A stretch of DNA of 64,000 bases from Alteraurantiacibacter hainanensis. GTDB lineage: Bacteria > Pseudomonadota > Alphaproteobacteria > Sphingomonadales > Sphingomonadaceae. The position numbers and the translations under genes were made by a program. A model generated the notes under the pieces. That model was not told the DNA's origin. It searched no databases and saw only the letters and a program-made list of their open reading frames with translations. This document shows, one piece after another, positions 53,263-62,238 of this stretch; the stretch's first letter is position 1, and every line of letters starts with the position of its first letter. Where the stretch lies: positions 806,001 through 870,000 of the forward strand of contig NZ_JAZAPB010000001.1 in NCBI RefSeq assembly GCF_036321025.1, in the 5' to 3' direction.

Positions 53263-53941
53263 GGGCACGCGCCCCCTGCGATCGCCGGACCAGCCATTCG
53301 GACACCAGCAACGCGCCCAGTGACAGGATTATGGCAATCACGGCCAGCCGCGCCACCGCGCTTTCCGAGCCCGGTATCTGCAGGCCCGTGTAGATCGCGA
53401 GCGGAAGGGTGCGGGTCTCGCCCGCGATGTTGGCTGCAAAGGTGATCGTGGCGCCGAATTCGCCCAGGGATCGGGCAAAGCCCAGCATCGCGCCAGCGGC
53501 AATGCCCGGCAGGCTGAGTGGCAAGGTAATGGTGAGGAAGGCCTGCAGGGGAGATGCACCCAAGGTGCGCGCCGCGCCGACCAGGCGACGGTCGACGGCC
53601 TCGATGGAAAGGCGCATGGCGCGCACCATCAGGGGCAGCGCCATGACGCCTGCCGCAACGGCAGCCCCGGTCCAGTTGAAGACCAGGGTGATGCCCAGCG
53701 TGTCGTACAGCCAGCTGCCGATCACTCCCCCACGCCCCAGCACGATCAGGAGCAGCCAGCCGGTGACCACAGGCGGCAGCACCAGCGGAAGATGTACCAG
53801 CGCATCCAGCAGCATCCGCCCGGGAAAGCGGCGGCGGGCTATGACCCAGGCCAGCCCGTAGGCGATGGGCATGGTGACGAGGACGGCGATCACGCTGACT
53901 TTCAGGGACAGCAGGACAATGGCCCATTCGGCTTGTGTCAT
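53252..53941 (-). CDS. modB: ModB, molybdate ABC transporter permease
   Basis: A 229-residue permease with five or six hydrophobic segments and the ABC coupling loop GAARTLGASPLQAFLTITLP. The N-terminal passage VLVTMPIAYGLAWVIARRRFPG is typical of ModB/CysT-type permeases. Its ATG overlaps the modA stop (ATGA). Confidence 0.92.
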   Translation of the reverse strand: MTQAEWAIVLLSLKVSVIAVLVTMPIAYGLAWVIARRRFPGRMLLDALVHLPLVLPPVVTGWLLLIVLGRGGVIGSWLYDTLGITLVFNWTGAAVAAGVMALPLMVRAMRLSIEAVDRRLVGAARTLGASPLQAFLTITLPLSLPGIAAGAMLGFARSLGEFGATITFAANIAGETRTLPLAIYTGLQIPGSESAVARLAVIAIILSLGALLVSEWLVRRSQGARAHVL

Positions 53942-54696
53942 GGTGCCGCTAAACCCTTCGTCACCAGCACCCGGCGTCCCTGCGGCGACGCCAGGTAGTC
54001 GAGGAACGCCGCGGTGTCCTCGTGACCGGCACCGGCGACCTGCGCGGCGTAGTAGACTATTGGCGGGTGCGCCTGGGTATCGATCCGCTCCACCACCCGA
54101 ACGCGCCGGCTGGCTGCGGCATCGCTGGCATAGACGATGCCCAGCGCAGCTTCCCCCCGCTCGACCAGTGCCAGCGAGGCGCGCACGTTCTCGCCCGGCG
54201 CGATGCGAGGTGACAGTTCATCCCACAGGCCCATGCTCTGCAGCGCGTCCCGCGCGAATTCGCCTGCCGGCACGCTCTCGGGCTCTCCCATCGCAAGCCG
54301 GCCTCCATCCGGATCCGCCGCGAGTTCGGCAAGGCTTCCAGGCCCGTCCCCGTCAACCGGCGCGACCACGACCAGGGCGTTGCGAACGAGCGGCACCGGC
54401 GATCCGGACAGCGCATTTCGATCTTCGAGCCAGCGCATCCAGCGGTCGTCCGAGGTAACGACGAGGTCGGCAGGCGCGCCCTCGCTCACCTGTCTCGCCA
54501 CGGCGGAGCTGGAGGCAAACGAAAGGACGGGTCGCGGATGTCCGTGCGCGGCCCAGTCGTCCGCAGCGGCGCCGAGTGCCTCCTGCATGCTGGAAGCCGC
54601 CAGAACCACCGGCCCCCTTTCCTCGGCAGGGGCGCAGGACTGAAGGACGGCACATGCCAGTGTCGCCAGCGCGAGAAGAAAGGACCTGCCCGTCAT
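53938..54696 (-). CDS. modA: ModA, molybdate-binding protein, probably a lipoprotein
   Basis: A 252-residue substrate-binding protein. The signal ends in a lipobox-like LQSC at residues about 18-21, so it is probably anchored to the membrane rather than free in the periplasm, which is less common in Gram-negative ModA. The ligand-binding residues are suggested by AASSMQEAL and SFASSSAVARQ, and PADLVVTSDDRWM. The ATG at 54696 is chosen because the signal peptide starts there. The HWE kinase gene ends 51 bases upstream on the same strand, so mod genes could be read through from it. Confidence 0.9.
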   Translation of the reverse strand: MTGRSFLLALATLACAVLQSCAPAEERGPVVLAASSMQEALGAAADDWAAHGHPRPVLSFASSSAVARQVSEGAPADLVVTSDDRWMRWLEDRNALSGSPVPLVRNALVVVAPVDGDGPGSLAELAADPDGGRLAMGEPESVPAGEFARDALQSMGLWDELSPRIAPGENVRASLALVERGEAALGIVYASDAAASRRVRVVERIDTQAHPPIVYYAAQVAGAGHEDTAAFLDYLASPQGRRVLVTKGLAAP

Positions 54697-54747
54697 GCAG
54701 CGCACCCTAGGGCCGCCCGATTCCGCCGTCCACATCGGTTGCTGTGG

Positions 54748-56433
54748 TCAAGTCTCTTGCGGCTTCGGCTGGTTGCGATTGGCGCGGATCATGAATTCGC
54801 TGGGCCGGCGAACCGGTATCAGCAACACGCAGCGCACGCCCTCGGGATCGAAATCCAGTTCCACCGGGTGGCGCAGTTCGTGGGCCACGATGCGCTCGAT
54901 CAGGTCGGTACCGAATCCGCGCGATCGCTCCTGCGCGACCGGCGGGCCACCCCGCTCAAGCCATTCCACCCTGACGAGTTCTTCCGACACCAGTCGCCAG
55001 TGCACGCTCACCTTGCCGCCGGGCTGGCTGAGCGCGCCGTACTTGGCGGCGTTGGTTGCCAGTTCGTGCACCGCCAGGCCCAGCGATAGGGCATCGTTGG
55101 GCGCCAGCTCCACTTCGGGGCCCAGCAGTTCGACCGCATGATCGTCGTTGTGGGCATAGGGCAGCAGTTCAGCGTCGATTACCGAGCGAACAGGCGTCGA
55201 GCCCCAGTCGGACTGGGTAAGCAGATCGTGCGTCGCCGAAAGCGCACGGATGCGGCCATCGAGCCCGGTGGCGAAATCCTGCACGTTATCGGCGCGGCGC
55301 CGCGTCAGCGCGATGATGGAAAGCACGTTCGCAAGCGTGTTCTTCACGCGGTGGTTCAGCTCGCGCGTCAGCGAATTGCGGATCGAAGCCTGCTCCTCGA
55401 ACCAGGCAAGGGCGCTTTCATCCTCCTGCGCCTGCTGCGTCAGCATGCGCACGAGCAGCATCAGCAGGCTGGCCACCATCAGGCCGAAGATCAGCGTTGC
55501 CATGGACAGGCCCGACAGCCCCGGCTCCTCGACAATGCTTACCGCCAGCCGCCAGGGATTGTTGGCGATCGTCACCGCCCTGCTCGCCGTTTCACGGTTG
55601 GCAACGTCGCCATCGAACGTCGATGCCAGCAATTCGCCTTCGCCGCTTTCGTCATCGTAGAGGCGGACGCCGTAGGAACCGGCGTCTTCCAGTTCCAGGG
55701 CGCTTTGCAGGAAGTCCTCCGCATTGAAGGGCGAATAGATGAACCCTTTCAGGGTACGTCCGCCCGCGCCCGCCTCGAACACCGGCATGTAGATGAGGAA
55801 TCCGGGTGCCTCTCCATCCCCCTCCTGGCGAAGAACGATGCTGTCGGTCGCCGTCGGGCGAGACGTGCGCTCGGCCTCCACCATCGCCGCGCGCCGAGCG
55901 GGGTCGGAATACATGTCGTAGCCCAGGGCCCGGCGATTACGCTCCGTGTCGGGCTGGAGATAGGTGACGGCCACGGCAAAGGGCTGCCCCCCGCCGAGGG
56001 GCGGATAGAGCTGCGCCTCTATCGGGCTGCCTTCTGCGAGCAGCTCCTCGAATTCCGCGACTTCCGACGGCCTGACGACCTGCGCCCAGCCGATGCCTTC
56101 GGCGCCGCGGTAGTCTGCATCGAGGCGCAGCTCGGAAACGAAGCGGCGGAAATCGTCCGCCGGAATGTCGTTCATCGTGGAAAGCAGCGCGGCACCGGCG
56201 CGCAGGTATGCGCTGCTGGCGTTGGCGCGCCGTTCGAGTGCGGACGCGATGGCCGTGGCGCGCGCATTGATCTGCGCGGCCCGGCGTTCGTTCTCGCCGC
56301 GCTCGATCGCGAAGATCGAAAGGATGGTGATGGCCGCGATCAGGACGAAAATGCCAAGCGGCATCGCCCGCGGAAAACGCATCAGCCAGCGCTTCGTCCT
56401 GCTCCTTCGGCCGCCCTGCTGCTGCAATTCCAC
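54748..56433 (-). CDS. CHASE-domain HWE-family histidine kinase, candidate general stress response sensor
   Basis: A 561-residue inner-membrane kinase. A transmembrane segment (25-42), an extracytoplasmic CHASE domain (about 75-290, with DADYRGAEGIGWAQVV), a second membrane segment (308-328), then an HWE/HisKA_2 kinase: phosphoacceptor H361 in ELNHRVKNTLANV, N-box HELATNAAKYGALS and the W-x-E signature at W491-E493. Kinases of this type (PhyK in Caulobacter, Paks in Sphingomonas) phosphorylate PhyR or single-domain regulators. It diverges from nepR-ecfG and shares a bidirectional EcfG promoter with them, which strongly suggests the same pathway. CHASE domains sense small extracellular molecules, but the ligand is unknown. 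Confidence 0.92.
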   Translation of the reverse strand: MELQQQGGRRSRTKRWLMRFPRAMPLGIFVLIAAITILSIFAIERGENERRAAQINARATAIASALERRANASSAYLRAGAALLSTMNDIPADDFRRFVSELRLDADYRGAEGIGWAQVVRPSEVAEFEELLAEGSPIEAQLYPPLGGGQPFAVAVTYLQPDTERNRRALGYDMYSDPARRAAMVEAERTSRPTATDSIVLRQEGDGEAPGFLIYMPVFEAGAGGRTLKGFIYSPFNAEDFLQSALELEDAGSYGVRLYDDESGEGELLASTFDGDVANRETASRAVTIANNPWRLAVSIVEEPGLSGLSMATLIFGLMVASLLMLLVRMLTQQAQEDESALAWFEEQASIRNSLTRELNHRVKNTLANVLSIIALTRRRADNVQDFATGLDGRIRALSATHDLLTQSDWGSTPVRSVIDAELLPYAHNDDHAVELLGPEVELAPNDALSLGLAVHELATNAAKYGALSQPGGKVSVHWRLVSEELVRVEWLERGGPPVAQERSRGFGTDLIERIVAHELRHPVELDFDPEGVRCVLLIPVRRPSEFMIRANRNQPKPQET

Positions 56434-56545
56434 TCCTCGAACCCAGAAAGGGATGATCGACCCGCCAGCCCGGCAGCGTCACCGCGGTCTATGCCGGGGA
56501 TCGACTGAAAGGCAAAGGGTTCTACAGACTCATTTCCTATGCGGG

Positions 56546-56572
56546 GAACCGGAAGCGACCCGTTTCGTTCCG
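56546..56572. promoter_or_regulatory. Overlapping bidirectional EcfG promoter between the HWE kinase and nepR-ecfG
   Basis: Rightward: GGAAC at 56546-56550, 16 bases, CGTT at 56567-56570, a perfect match, 78 bases before nepR. Leftward: GGAAC at 56572-56568, 16 bases, GGTT at 56551-56548 (one mismatch), about 115 bases before the kinase start. The -35 of one direction overlaps the -10 of the other, so the 27 bases serve both strands. The remaining roughly 190 bases of the gap show no other signal. Confidence 0.82.
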
Positions 56573-56648
56573 CAACCACACGTAACGTACACACACCGGG
56601 ATCACCTGCTTCGGCAAATCAAGAGGATCGCAGGAGCGGAGATCTGCA

Positions 56649-56855
56649 ATGGCGACGGGAAATTTTGAGTTTATGTCATCGTCCAAAGGCGAAAACGGGC
56701 CGCCCAAAGGTCTGAAAGACGGGGAAAAAGCCGATCCCAAGGGTCCGGAATGGGCCGGGGGGCTGAAAAAGCTGTATAACTCTGTTGTAGAAGAGCCACT
56801 GCCCGATTCTTTCAAGGATCTGCTCTCGAAGCTCGACCAAGACGAGGGCAAATGA
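56649..56855 (+). CDS. nepR: NepR, anti-sigma factor of the general stress response
   Basis: A 68-residue protein with the NepR core near the C-terminus: PEWAGGLKKLYNSVVEEPLP followed by DSFKDLLSKLD. NepR holds EcfG inactive until phosphorylated PhyR displaces it. AGGAG lies upstream of the ATG; an internal ATG eight codons on is also possible and gives the length seen in many sphingomonads. The stop overlaps the ecfG ATG, ensuring paired synthesis of sigma and anti-sigma. Confidence 0.94.
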   Translation: MATGNFEFMSSSKGENGPPKGLKDGEKADPKGPEWAGGLKKLYNSVVEEPLPDSFKDLLSKLDQDEGK

Positions 56856-57487
56856 GCAAGGACAAGAGCAAGCGAGAGCTGCCCGAGCGCAGCGCCGAAG
56901 ACAAGCGTGCCTTCAAGCGTGAACTGACCGAGGTCGTTCCGCACCTGCGCGCGTTTGCGCGCGGCCTGTGCGGTCGCCCCGACATGGCCGACGACCTGGT
57001 GCAGGAAGCCCTGCTGAAGGCATGGGCGGCGCAGGAGCGCTTCGAACCCGGCACATCCATGCGGGCCTGGACCTTCGTGATCCTTCGCAACGCCTATCTC
57101 ACCGACATGCGTCGCAACCGCTTCCGCGGCGAATACGACGAGACCGTTGCCGAACGCATCCTGACGGCACCCGCCGGACAGGAAGAGCCACTGCACCTTT
57201 CCGATCTCCACCGTGCGCTGCTGACGCTGCCGCCCGAACGGCGCGAGGCGCTGTTGCTGGTCGGTGCCGGCGGTTTCTCGTACGAGGAAGCGGCGAATAT
57301 CTGCGGCTGTGCTGTGGGAACGATCAAGAGCCGTGTCGGCCGTGCCCGCGCCGCGCTTACCAGCATGATGGAGGACGGCGACATCCCGGATCGCGATCTG
57401 CACGATCCCTCCGCTCATCGCGCCATTCTGGAAGAGCTGGACGAAGTGGCCGCGGGTCGCGGCGAGGCCGCGGCGAGCAGCAAGTAG
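56852..57487 (+). CDS. ecfG: EcfG, extracytoplasmic-function sigma factor of the general stress response
   Basis: A 211-residue ECF15-group sigma factor. Region 2 spans about residues 25-90 (HLRAFARGLCGRPDMADDLVQ, FVILRNAYLTDMRRN) and region 4 about 130-180 (LPPERREALLLVGAGGFSYEE, GTIKSRVGRARAAL). It directs RNA polymerase to GGAAC-N16/17-CGTT promoters, several of which are seen in this window. It is autoregulated through the promoter upstream of nepR. A C-terminal tail of about 30 residues follows region 4. Confidence 0.96.
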   Translation: MSKDKSKRELPERSAEDKRAFKRELTEVVPHLRAFARGLCGRPDMADDLVQEALLKAWAAQERFEPGTSMRAWTFVILRNAYLTDMRRNRFRGEYDETVAERILTAPAGQEEPLHLSDLHRALLTLPPERREALLLVGAGGFSYEEAANICGCAVGTIKSRVGRARAALTSMMEDGDIPDRDLHDPSAHRAILEELDEVAAGRGEAAASSK

Positions 57488-57559
57488 CGCGCCGCTTGAT
57501 CGCATCCGCGCGAGGCGACATGCTGCGCGCTTTGCCATTGCAGAAAGACGCACCAAGCG

Positions 57560-58708
57560 ATGAGCGGCGAGGGGGACAGGGAAAGGACACGCGACGGCCG
57601 GCGGCGGTCCATGACTTTCGCCGCGCAGGAACTGCGCCTGATTTCCTCGCTGGTCGTACTGCTGGCGATTGGCCTGTTCCTGGCCCTGCCCTTCGTGCTC
57701 TCCATCGGCTCGGTCGTATTCCTGCCGCTGGTGGCCGCCCTGATCCTGACGATCATCCTCTCCCCGCTGGCCGATAAGCTGGCCACCTGGCTGCCTAATT
57801 TCCTCGCGTCGATCCTGGCGCTGCTCGTCTTCTTTGCCGTCCTCGCCCTCGCCTTCTCGGCCGTGCTCGGCCCGGCCGTATCGCTATACGACCAGGTGCC
57901 GGCGATGGCCGAACAGGTCGGAAAACACTTCTCCGACATGCAAATGACCTTCGCCTGGATCGAGGATCTCAACAAGCAGATGGCGGCCCTGACGGGGGGC
58001 GACCAGAACCAGCAGGTCGTTCTGGCTGGGCCCACGGTGCTGGAACAGCTGGCCTTCGCCACGCCCACCGTGCTGCTGGAGGTGCTGCTGACGTTCCTGC
58101 TGGCCTTCTTCATGATCGAGGCGCGCATCCGCCTGCGTCGCCGACTGCTGCTGGAACGCCAGCAGGTGGGCGCCAGCCTGAAGGCCGCGCGCGCCATTCG
58201 CGAGGTGCAGGACCGGGTGGCGGCCTACATCCTCACTGTCGGCCTGATCAACACCGGCGTCGGCGTGGTAGTGGCCCTGGGCGCATGGGTGATGGGACTG
58301 GAAGCCCCGATCATGTGGGGTGGTCTCGCCGCGCTGCTCAACTTCATTCCCTATATCGGTCCGCTCATCATGGTGGTGGCCCTGGGCCTGTTCGGGATAG
58401 GATCTGCGGACACCTTGCTGGTGGGGCTGATCCCTGCCGCGGCATATCTCGCGCTGCACACTGTCGAGGCCAATGTCATCACCCCGACCGTGCTCGGAGC
58501 GCGGTTCACGATGAACCCCGTGCTCATCCTGCTGGCGCTTTCCTATTTCGGCTGGATCTGGGGCGTTACGGGGGCGCTGCTTTCGGTTCCCATCCTGCTC
58601 ACCCTCACCGCCCTGGTGGATCACCTCGGCAGACCCAACTTTGTCGGCTTCCTCTTTGGCGAACCCCTGTTCGAGACAAGCGTGCTCGAATTGAGCCAAG
58701 AGGATTAG
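57560..58708 (+). CDS. AI-2E family (PerM-like) membrane transporter
   Basis: A 382-residue protein with about eight transmembrane helices and the family passages FIPYIGPLIMVV and ALHTVEANVITPTVLGARFTMNP. Members are proposed exporters or sodium/proton antiporters; few have a proven substrate. It is downstream of ecfG by 72 bases and may share its transcript, which would make it a stress-induced gene. Confidence 0.9.
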   Translation: MSGEGDRERTRDGRRRSMTFAAQELRLISSLVVLLAIGLFLALPFVLSIGSVVFLPLVAALILTIILSPLADKLATWLPNFLASILALLVFFAVLALAFSAVLGPAVSLYDQVPAMAEQVGKHFSDMQMTFAWIEDLNKQMAALTGGDQNQQVVLAGPTVLEQLAFATPTVLLEVLLTFLLAFFMIEARIRLRRRLLLERQQVGASLKAARAIREVQDRVAAYILTVGLINTGVGVVVALGAWVMGLEAPIMWGGLAALLNFIPYIGPLIMVVALGLFGIGSADTLLVGLIPAAAYLALHTVEANVITPTVLGARFTMNPVLILLALSYFGWIWGVTGALLSVPILLTLTALVDHLGRPNFVGFLFGEPLFETSVLELSQED

Positions 58709-58778
58709 TCCGCGATTTGCGCGCGTTGCGTGTTTGTCTTATCCTCCATGCGGATTTGTTCAGAATGGGAGGGGACAG

Positions 58779-59279
58779 ATGCGAATTGGACTTGTGACGG
58801 CGACCGCAGTTGTTGCCGTTGCCGGGGCGGCACAGGCGCAGAGCGGTTCTGCGTGGGGGTATTTCGAAACCGACGGAGCGCCGCTGCAGGCGGGGCTCAC
58901 CTCGCCGGAAGGCGGTCAGCTTATCCTCAAATGCGACGAGACCGGAGACAACAGCGTCTTCGCCGTGATTGTTTCGCCCCAGGAGCTTCGTCCATCCACT
59001 ACCCGCCCTCAGGTGCGCTCGCTGTGGCTCGAGTTCGACGGCGGCAACCGCGAGGAAGTGCGCTGGCGGTACTACGAGAGCTCGGTGATGGCGCTGAACA
59101 CGCGGCGCGACCGGAACCTGATGCCCTTCCTCGAACAGATGGTGGACGCGGAGAACCTGGAAATCCGCTTCGACCCCGAAGACACGCAACCATTCAACAT
59201 CACGTTCAACGTGAGCGGTGCGCGAGAGGCGATCGAACGCGTTTTCGAAAGCTGCGAGGACACCAGCGGCCTGAGCTGA
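58779..59279 (+). CDS. Small exported protein of unknown function
   Basis: A 166-residue protein with a signal peptide (MRIGLVTATAVVAVAGAAQA, cut before QSGSA) and a mature part of about 145 residues containing two cysteines that could form a disulfide (KCDETGDNS and ESCEDTSG). No family was recognised. The ATG at 58779 is preferred because it gives a clean signal peptide; GGAGGGGAC precedes it. A terminator follows. Confidence 0.75.
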   Translation: MRIGLVTATAVVAVAGAAQAQSGSAWGYFETDGAPLQAGLTSPEGGQLILKCDETGDNSVFAVIVSPQELRPSTTRPQVRSLWLEFDGGNREEVRWRYYESSVMALNTRRDRNLMPFLEQMVDAENLEIRFDPEDTQPFNITFNVSGAREAIERVFESCEDTSGLS

Positions 59280-59300
59280 CGCTGCGCGTGCAGGACAGCG

Positions 59301-59337
59301 AAAAGGGCGCCCTCCAGATGCGGAAGGCGCCCTTTTT
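59301..59337. terminator. Bidirectional terminator between convergent genes
   Basis: A 10-bp stem (AAAGGGCGCC with GGCGCCCTTT), a 14-base loop and T/A tracts on both sides. It sits between the small exported protein and sodB, which converge, and can end both transcripts. Confidence 0.9.
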
Positions 59338-59358
59338 CTTGCTTAGATCGGCGATCGA

Positions 59359-59970
59359 TCAGCCGGGGTAGGACCAGGTGCTGCCGCGCGACAGGTTGTC
59401 TGCGGCGAAATCCCAGTTGAGGTGCCCGTCAACCACCGCGTCGAGATAGCTCGGGCGCGCGTTCTGGTGGTCGAGGTAGTAGGCGTGCTCCCACAGGTCG
59501 ATCACCAGCAGCGGGTTGAAGTCGCTGTCGGCGAGCGTGTCGGCATCGTGGCTGTCCTCGACGGAGAGCTTTCCGCCCTTCTCGGCCAGCCATACCCAGC
59601 CGCTGGCGAAGTGGCCCGCGCCCTTGGACTTCAGTTCATCCTTCAGCTTGTCGAGCGAGCCGAAGGCTTCGTCGATCTTGCTGGCAAGATCGCCCGAGGG
59701 GCCGCTGGTCGAAGGGGTGAGCGAATGCCAGTAGAAACCGTGGTTCCACGTCTGGGCGGCGTTGTTGAACAGGCCCTGGTCGCTTCCGCGAGCGGCGGAG
59801 ATCACCTCGATCAGCGACTTGCCGTCGTGAGCGGTGCCCTCGATGGCCTTGTTGGTCTTGTCGACATAGGCCTGGTGGTGCTTGCCGTGGTGATAGTCGA
59901 ACGTCTCGGCGGTGATCGCCGGCGCAATCGCTTCCTTGTCAAAGGGCAGCGGAGTGAGGGAAAATGCCAT
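59359..59970 (-). CDS. sodB: SodB, iron superoxide dismutase
   Basis: A 203-residue cytoplasmic Fe/Mn-type superoxide dismutase. Metal ligands are in HHGKHHQAY, TWNHGFYW, and DLWEHAYYLDHQN. The motif NNAAQTWNHGFYW, with the active-site glutamine in NAAQ, is typical of the iron form. The ATG at 59970 has AGGAGAAC upstream. No EcfG promoter was seen before it. Confidence 0.96.
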   Translation of the reverse strand: MAFSLTPLPFDKEAIAPAITAETFDYHHGKHHQAYVDKTNKAIEGTAHDGKSLIEVISAARGSDQGLFNNAAQTWNHGFYWHSLTPSTSGPSGDLASKIDEAFGSLDKLKDELKSKGAGHFASGWVWLAEKGGKLSVEDSHDADTLADSDFNPLLVIDLWEHAYYLDHQNARPSYLDAVVDGHLNWDFAADNLSRGSTWSYPG

Positions 59971-60143
59971 TCTTTCGTTCTCCTGTTGATCGGCTTGTCG
60001 TGTCCCCAACGCGCGAGACGGGCGGTCGTTGCATGTCCCGCACGAGAAATCCGGGGCCTATCTGCCCATGCGCTCCCCCCGTGACAAGAGGGACGAATGA
60101 CGGCATGGCGAAGTGAAAGACCTCCAAGTTCACGAAGGGCACC

Positions 60144-61481
60144 ATGGGACGATCCTATTTCGGCACCGACGGCATTCGCGGCCGGGCCAACGGCAAGAAA
60201 CTGAACGCCGCCACCGCCATGAAGGTGGGGCAGGCCGCCGGGCAGCACTTCCTGCGCGGCGATCACCGGCACCGCGTGGTGATCGGCAAGGACACGCGCC
60301 TGTCGGGCTACATGATGGAAAATGCCCTGGTGGCGGGCTTCACCAGCGTGGGGATGGACGTGATCATGACCGGCCCTCTCCCCACCCCCGCCGTAGCCCT
60401 GCTGACGCGCGAGATGCGCGCCGACATCGGCGTGATGATCTCCGCCAGCCACAATCCCTACGACGACAACGGCATCAAGCTGTTCGGCCCCGACGGCTTC
60501 AAGCTGTCCGACGAGGACGAGGAAGCGATCGAGGCGGGCATGGCCAGCGAGCAGACGCTTGCCGAGGGCGATGCCATCGGCCGCGCCCGGCGGATCGACG
60601 ACGCACGCGGGCGCTACATCCACGCGGTGAAGCAGTCTTTCCCGGAAGACTGCCGCCTCGACGGCCTGAAGATCGTGATCGATTGCGCCCACGGTGCCGC
60701 CTACGACGTGACGCCAACGGCCATCTGGGAACTGGGCGCGGAAGTGGTGGCCATGGGCGTGCAGCCCAACGGCCTCAACATCAACGACGGCGTCGGCTCC
60801 ACCCACCTCGACGCGATCCAGCGGCGCGTGGTGGAGGAAGGCGCGGACCTGGGCATCGCGCTGGATGGCGATGCCGACCGCCTGATCGTGATCGACGAGA
60901 AGGGCCACAAGGTCGACGGCGACCAGATCATGGCCCTGATCGGCAGCCGCTGGGCGAACGACGGTCGCCTGAAGGGCGGCGGCGTGGTGGCCACCGTCAT
61001 GTCCAACCTCGGCCTCGAGCGTTTCCTTGCCGGCAAGGGGCTGGACCTGGTGCGCACGAAGGTGGGCGACCGCTACGTGCTGGGAGCGATGAAATCGGGG
61101 GGCTACAATGTCGGCGGAGAGCAGTCGGGCCACGTGATCCTGCTCGACCATGCCACCACCGGCGATGGCACCGTGGCCGCGCTGCAGGTGCTGGCCGAAC
61201 TGGTCCGCTCCGGCAGGCCCGCCAGCGAGATGCTGCACCTGTTCGATCCCGTGCCGCAGCTGCTGAAGAACGTGCGCTACGACGGCGGGGATCCGCTGGA
61301 ACAGCAGGGCGTGAAGGATGCCATCGAGGCGGCCAAGTCCGATCTCGACGGCAAGGGCCGTCTGGTTATCCGCAAGTCCGGCACCGAGCCGCTGATCCGC
61401 GTGATGGCGGAGGGCGACGACGAGGCCCATGTGGAACGCGTGGTCGATTCGGTGTGCGACGCGGTGCGCGAGGCGGTCTGA
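60144..61481 (+). CDS. glmM: GlmM, phosphoglucosamine mutase
   Basis: A 445-residue enzyme that converts glucosamine 6-phosphate to glucosamine 1-phosphate for peptidoglycan and LPS synthesis. The N-terminal FGTDGIRGRANG, the phosphoserine loop ISASHNPYDDNG, metal loop DGDADRLIVID and C-terminal RKSGTEPLIRVM are all present. GAAGGG precedes the ATG. It is followed at 5 bases by thiD. Confidence 0.97.
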   Translation: MGRSYFGTDGIRGRANGKKLNAATAMKVGQAAGQHFLRGDHRHRVVIGKDTRLSGYMMENALVAGFTSVGMDVIMTGPLPTPAVALLTREMRADIGVMISASHNPYDDNGIKLFGPDGFKLSDEDEEAIEAGMASEQTLAEGDAIGRARRIDDARGRYIHAVKQSFPEDCRLDGLKIVIDCAHGAAYDVTPTAIWELGAEVVAMGVQPNGLNINDGVGSTHLDAIQRRVVEEGADLGIALDGDADRLIVIDEKGHKVDGDQIMALIGSRWANDGRLKGGGVVATVMSNLGLERFLAGKGLDLVRTKVGDRYVLGAMKSGGYNVGGEQSGHVILLDHATTGDGTVAALQVLAELVRSGRPASEMLHLFDPVPQLLKNVRYDGGDPLEQQGVKDAIEAAKSDLDGKGRLVIRKSGTEPLIRVMAEGDDEAHVERVVDSVCDAVREAV

Positions 61482-61485
61482 CACC

Positions 61486-62238
61486 TTGACTGGCCGCCCG
61501 CCCCGCATCCTCGTCATCGCAGGGTCCGACAGCTCGGGCGGCGCGGGGATACAGGCGGACATCAAGACCGTCACCATGCTGGGCGGCTATGCCATGACCG
61601 CGATCACCGCCATCACGGCACAGAACACCCGCGGGGTGCGCGCGGTGGAGGCGCTTTCGCCCGACATGGTGGCCGCGCAGATCGACGCCTGCCTGGAGGA
61701 TATCGGTGCCGACGCGGTGAAGATCGGCATGCTGGGCAGCCCCGACATCGCCGAGGTGGTGGCGGACCGGCTGGAAGACCTGGGAAAGCCCATCGTCTTC
61801 GATCCCGTGATGGTCGCCACCAGCGGCAGCGTGCTGGCGGACGAGGCGACGGTGGAAGTGTTCGAGTGGCTGATGGAGATCGCCACGCTGACGACGCCCA
61901 ACGTCCCCGAACTCGAAGCGCTCGGCGGTGCTTCCGGCATGGCGGATCGCGGCGTGGCATACCTCGCCAAGGGCGGCGACGCAGACGGGCCGATGGTGGA
62001 GGATCGCCTGGTGCGCCCCGGCATGGAGGACACCGTGTGGAGCGACGCGCGCATCGTCACCAAGCACACCCACGGCACGGGCTGCACCCTGTCCAGCGCG
62101 ATTGCCACCAACCTCGGCCACGGACTCGACCTTCAGCAGGCGATCGCCGATGCCCGCCTGTTCGTGCGCGAGGCGCTGAAAAGCGCACCCGGCTTCGGCT
62201 TCGGCAACGGACCGCTGGGGCACCAGGCGGTGCGGTGA
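61486..62238 (+). CDS. thiD: ThiD, bifunctional hydroxymethylpyrimidine (phosphate) kinase
   Basis: A 250-residue ribokinase-like kinase of thiamine synthesis. GSDSSGGAGIQADIKT at the N-terminus and HGTGCTLSSAIA near the C-terminus (anion hole and catalytic cysteine) are diagnostic. The start is taken as the TTG at 61486, the first start-type codon after the glmM stop; no ATG occurs before the conserved region. A non-ATG start and the 4-base gap suggest coupling to glmM. Confidence 0.94.
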   Translation: MTGRPPRILVIAGSDSSGGAGIQADIKTVTMLGGYAMTAITAITAQNTRGVRAVEALSPDMVAAQIDACLEDIGADAVKIGMLGSPDIAEVVADRLEDLGKPIVFDPVMVATSGSVLADEATVEVFEWLMEIATLTTPNVPELEALGGASGMADRGVAYLAKGGDADGPMVEDRLVRPGMEDTVWSDARIVTKHTHGTGCTLSSAIATNLGHGLDLQQAIADARLFVREALKSAPGFGFGNGPLGHQAVR

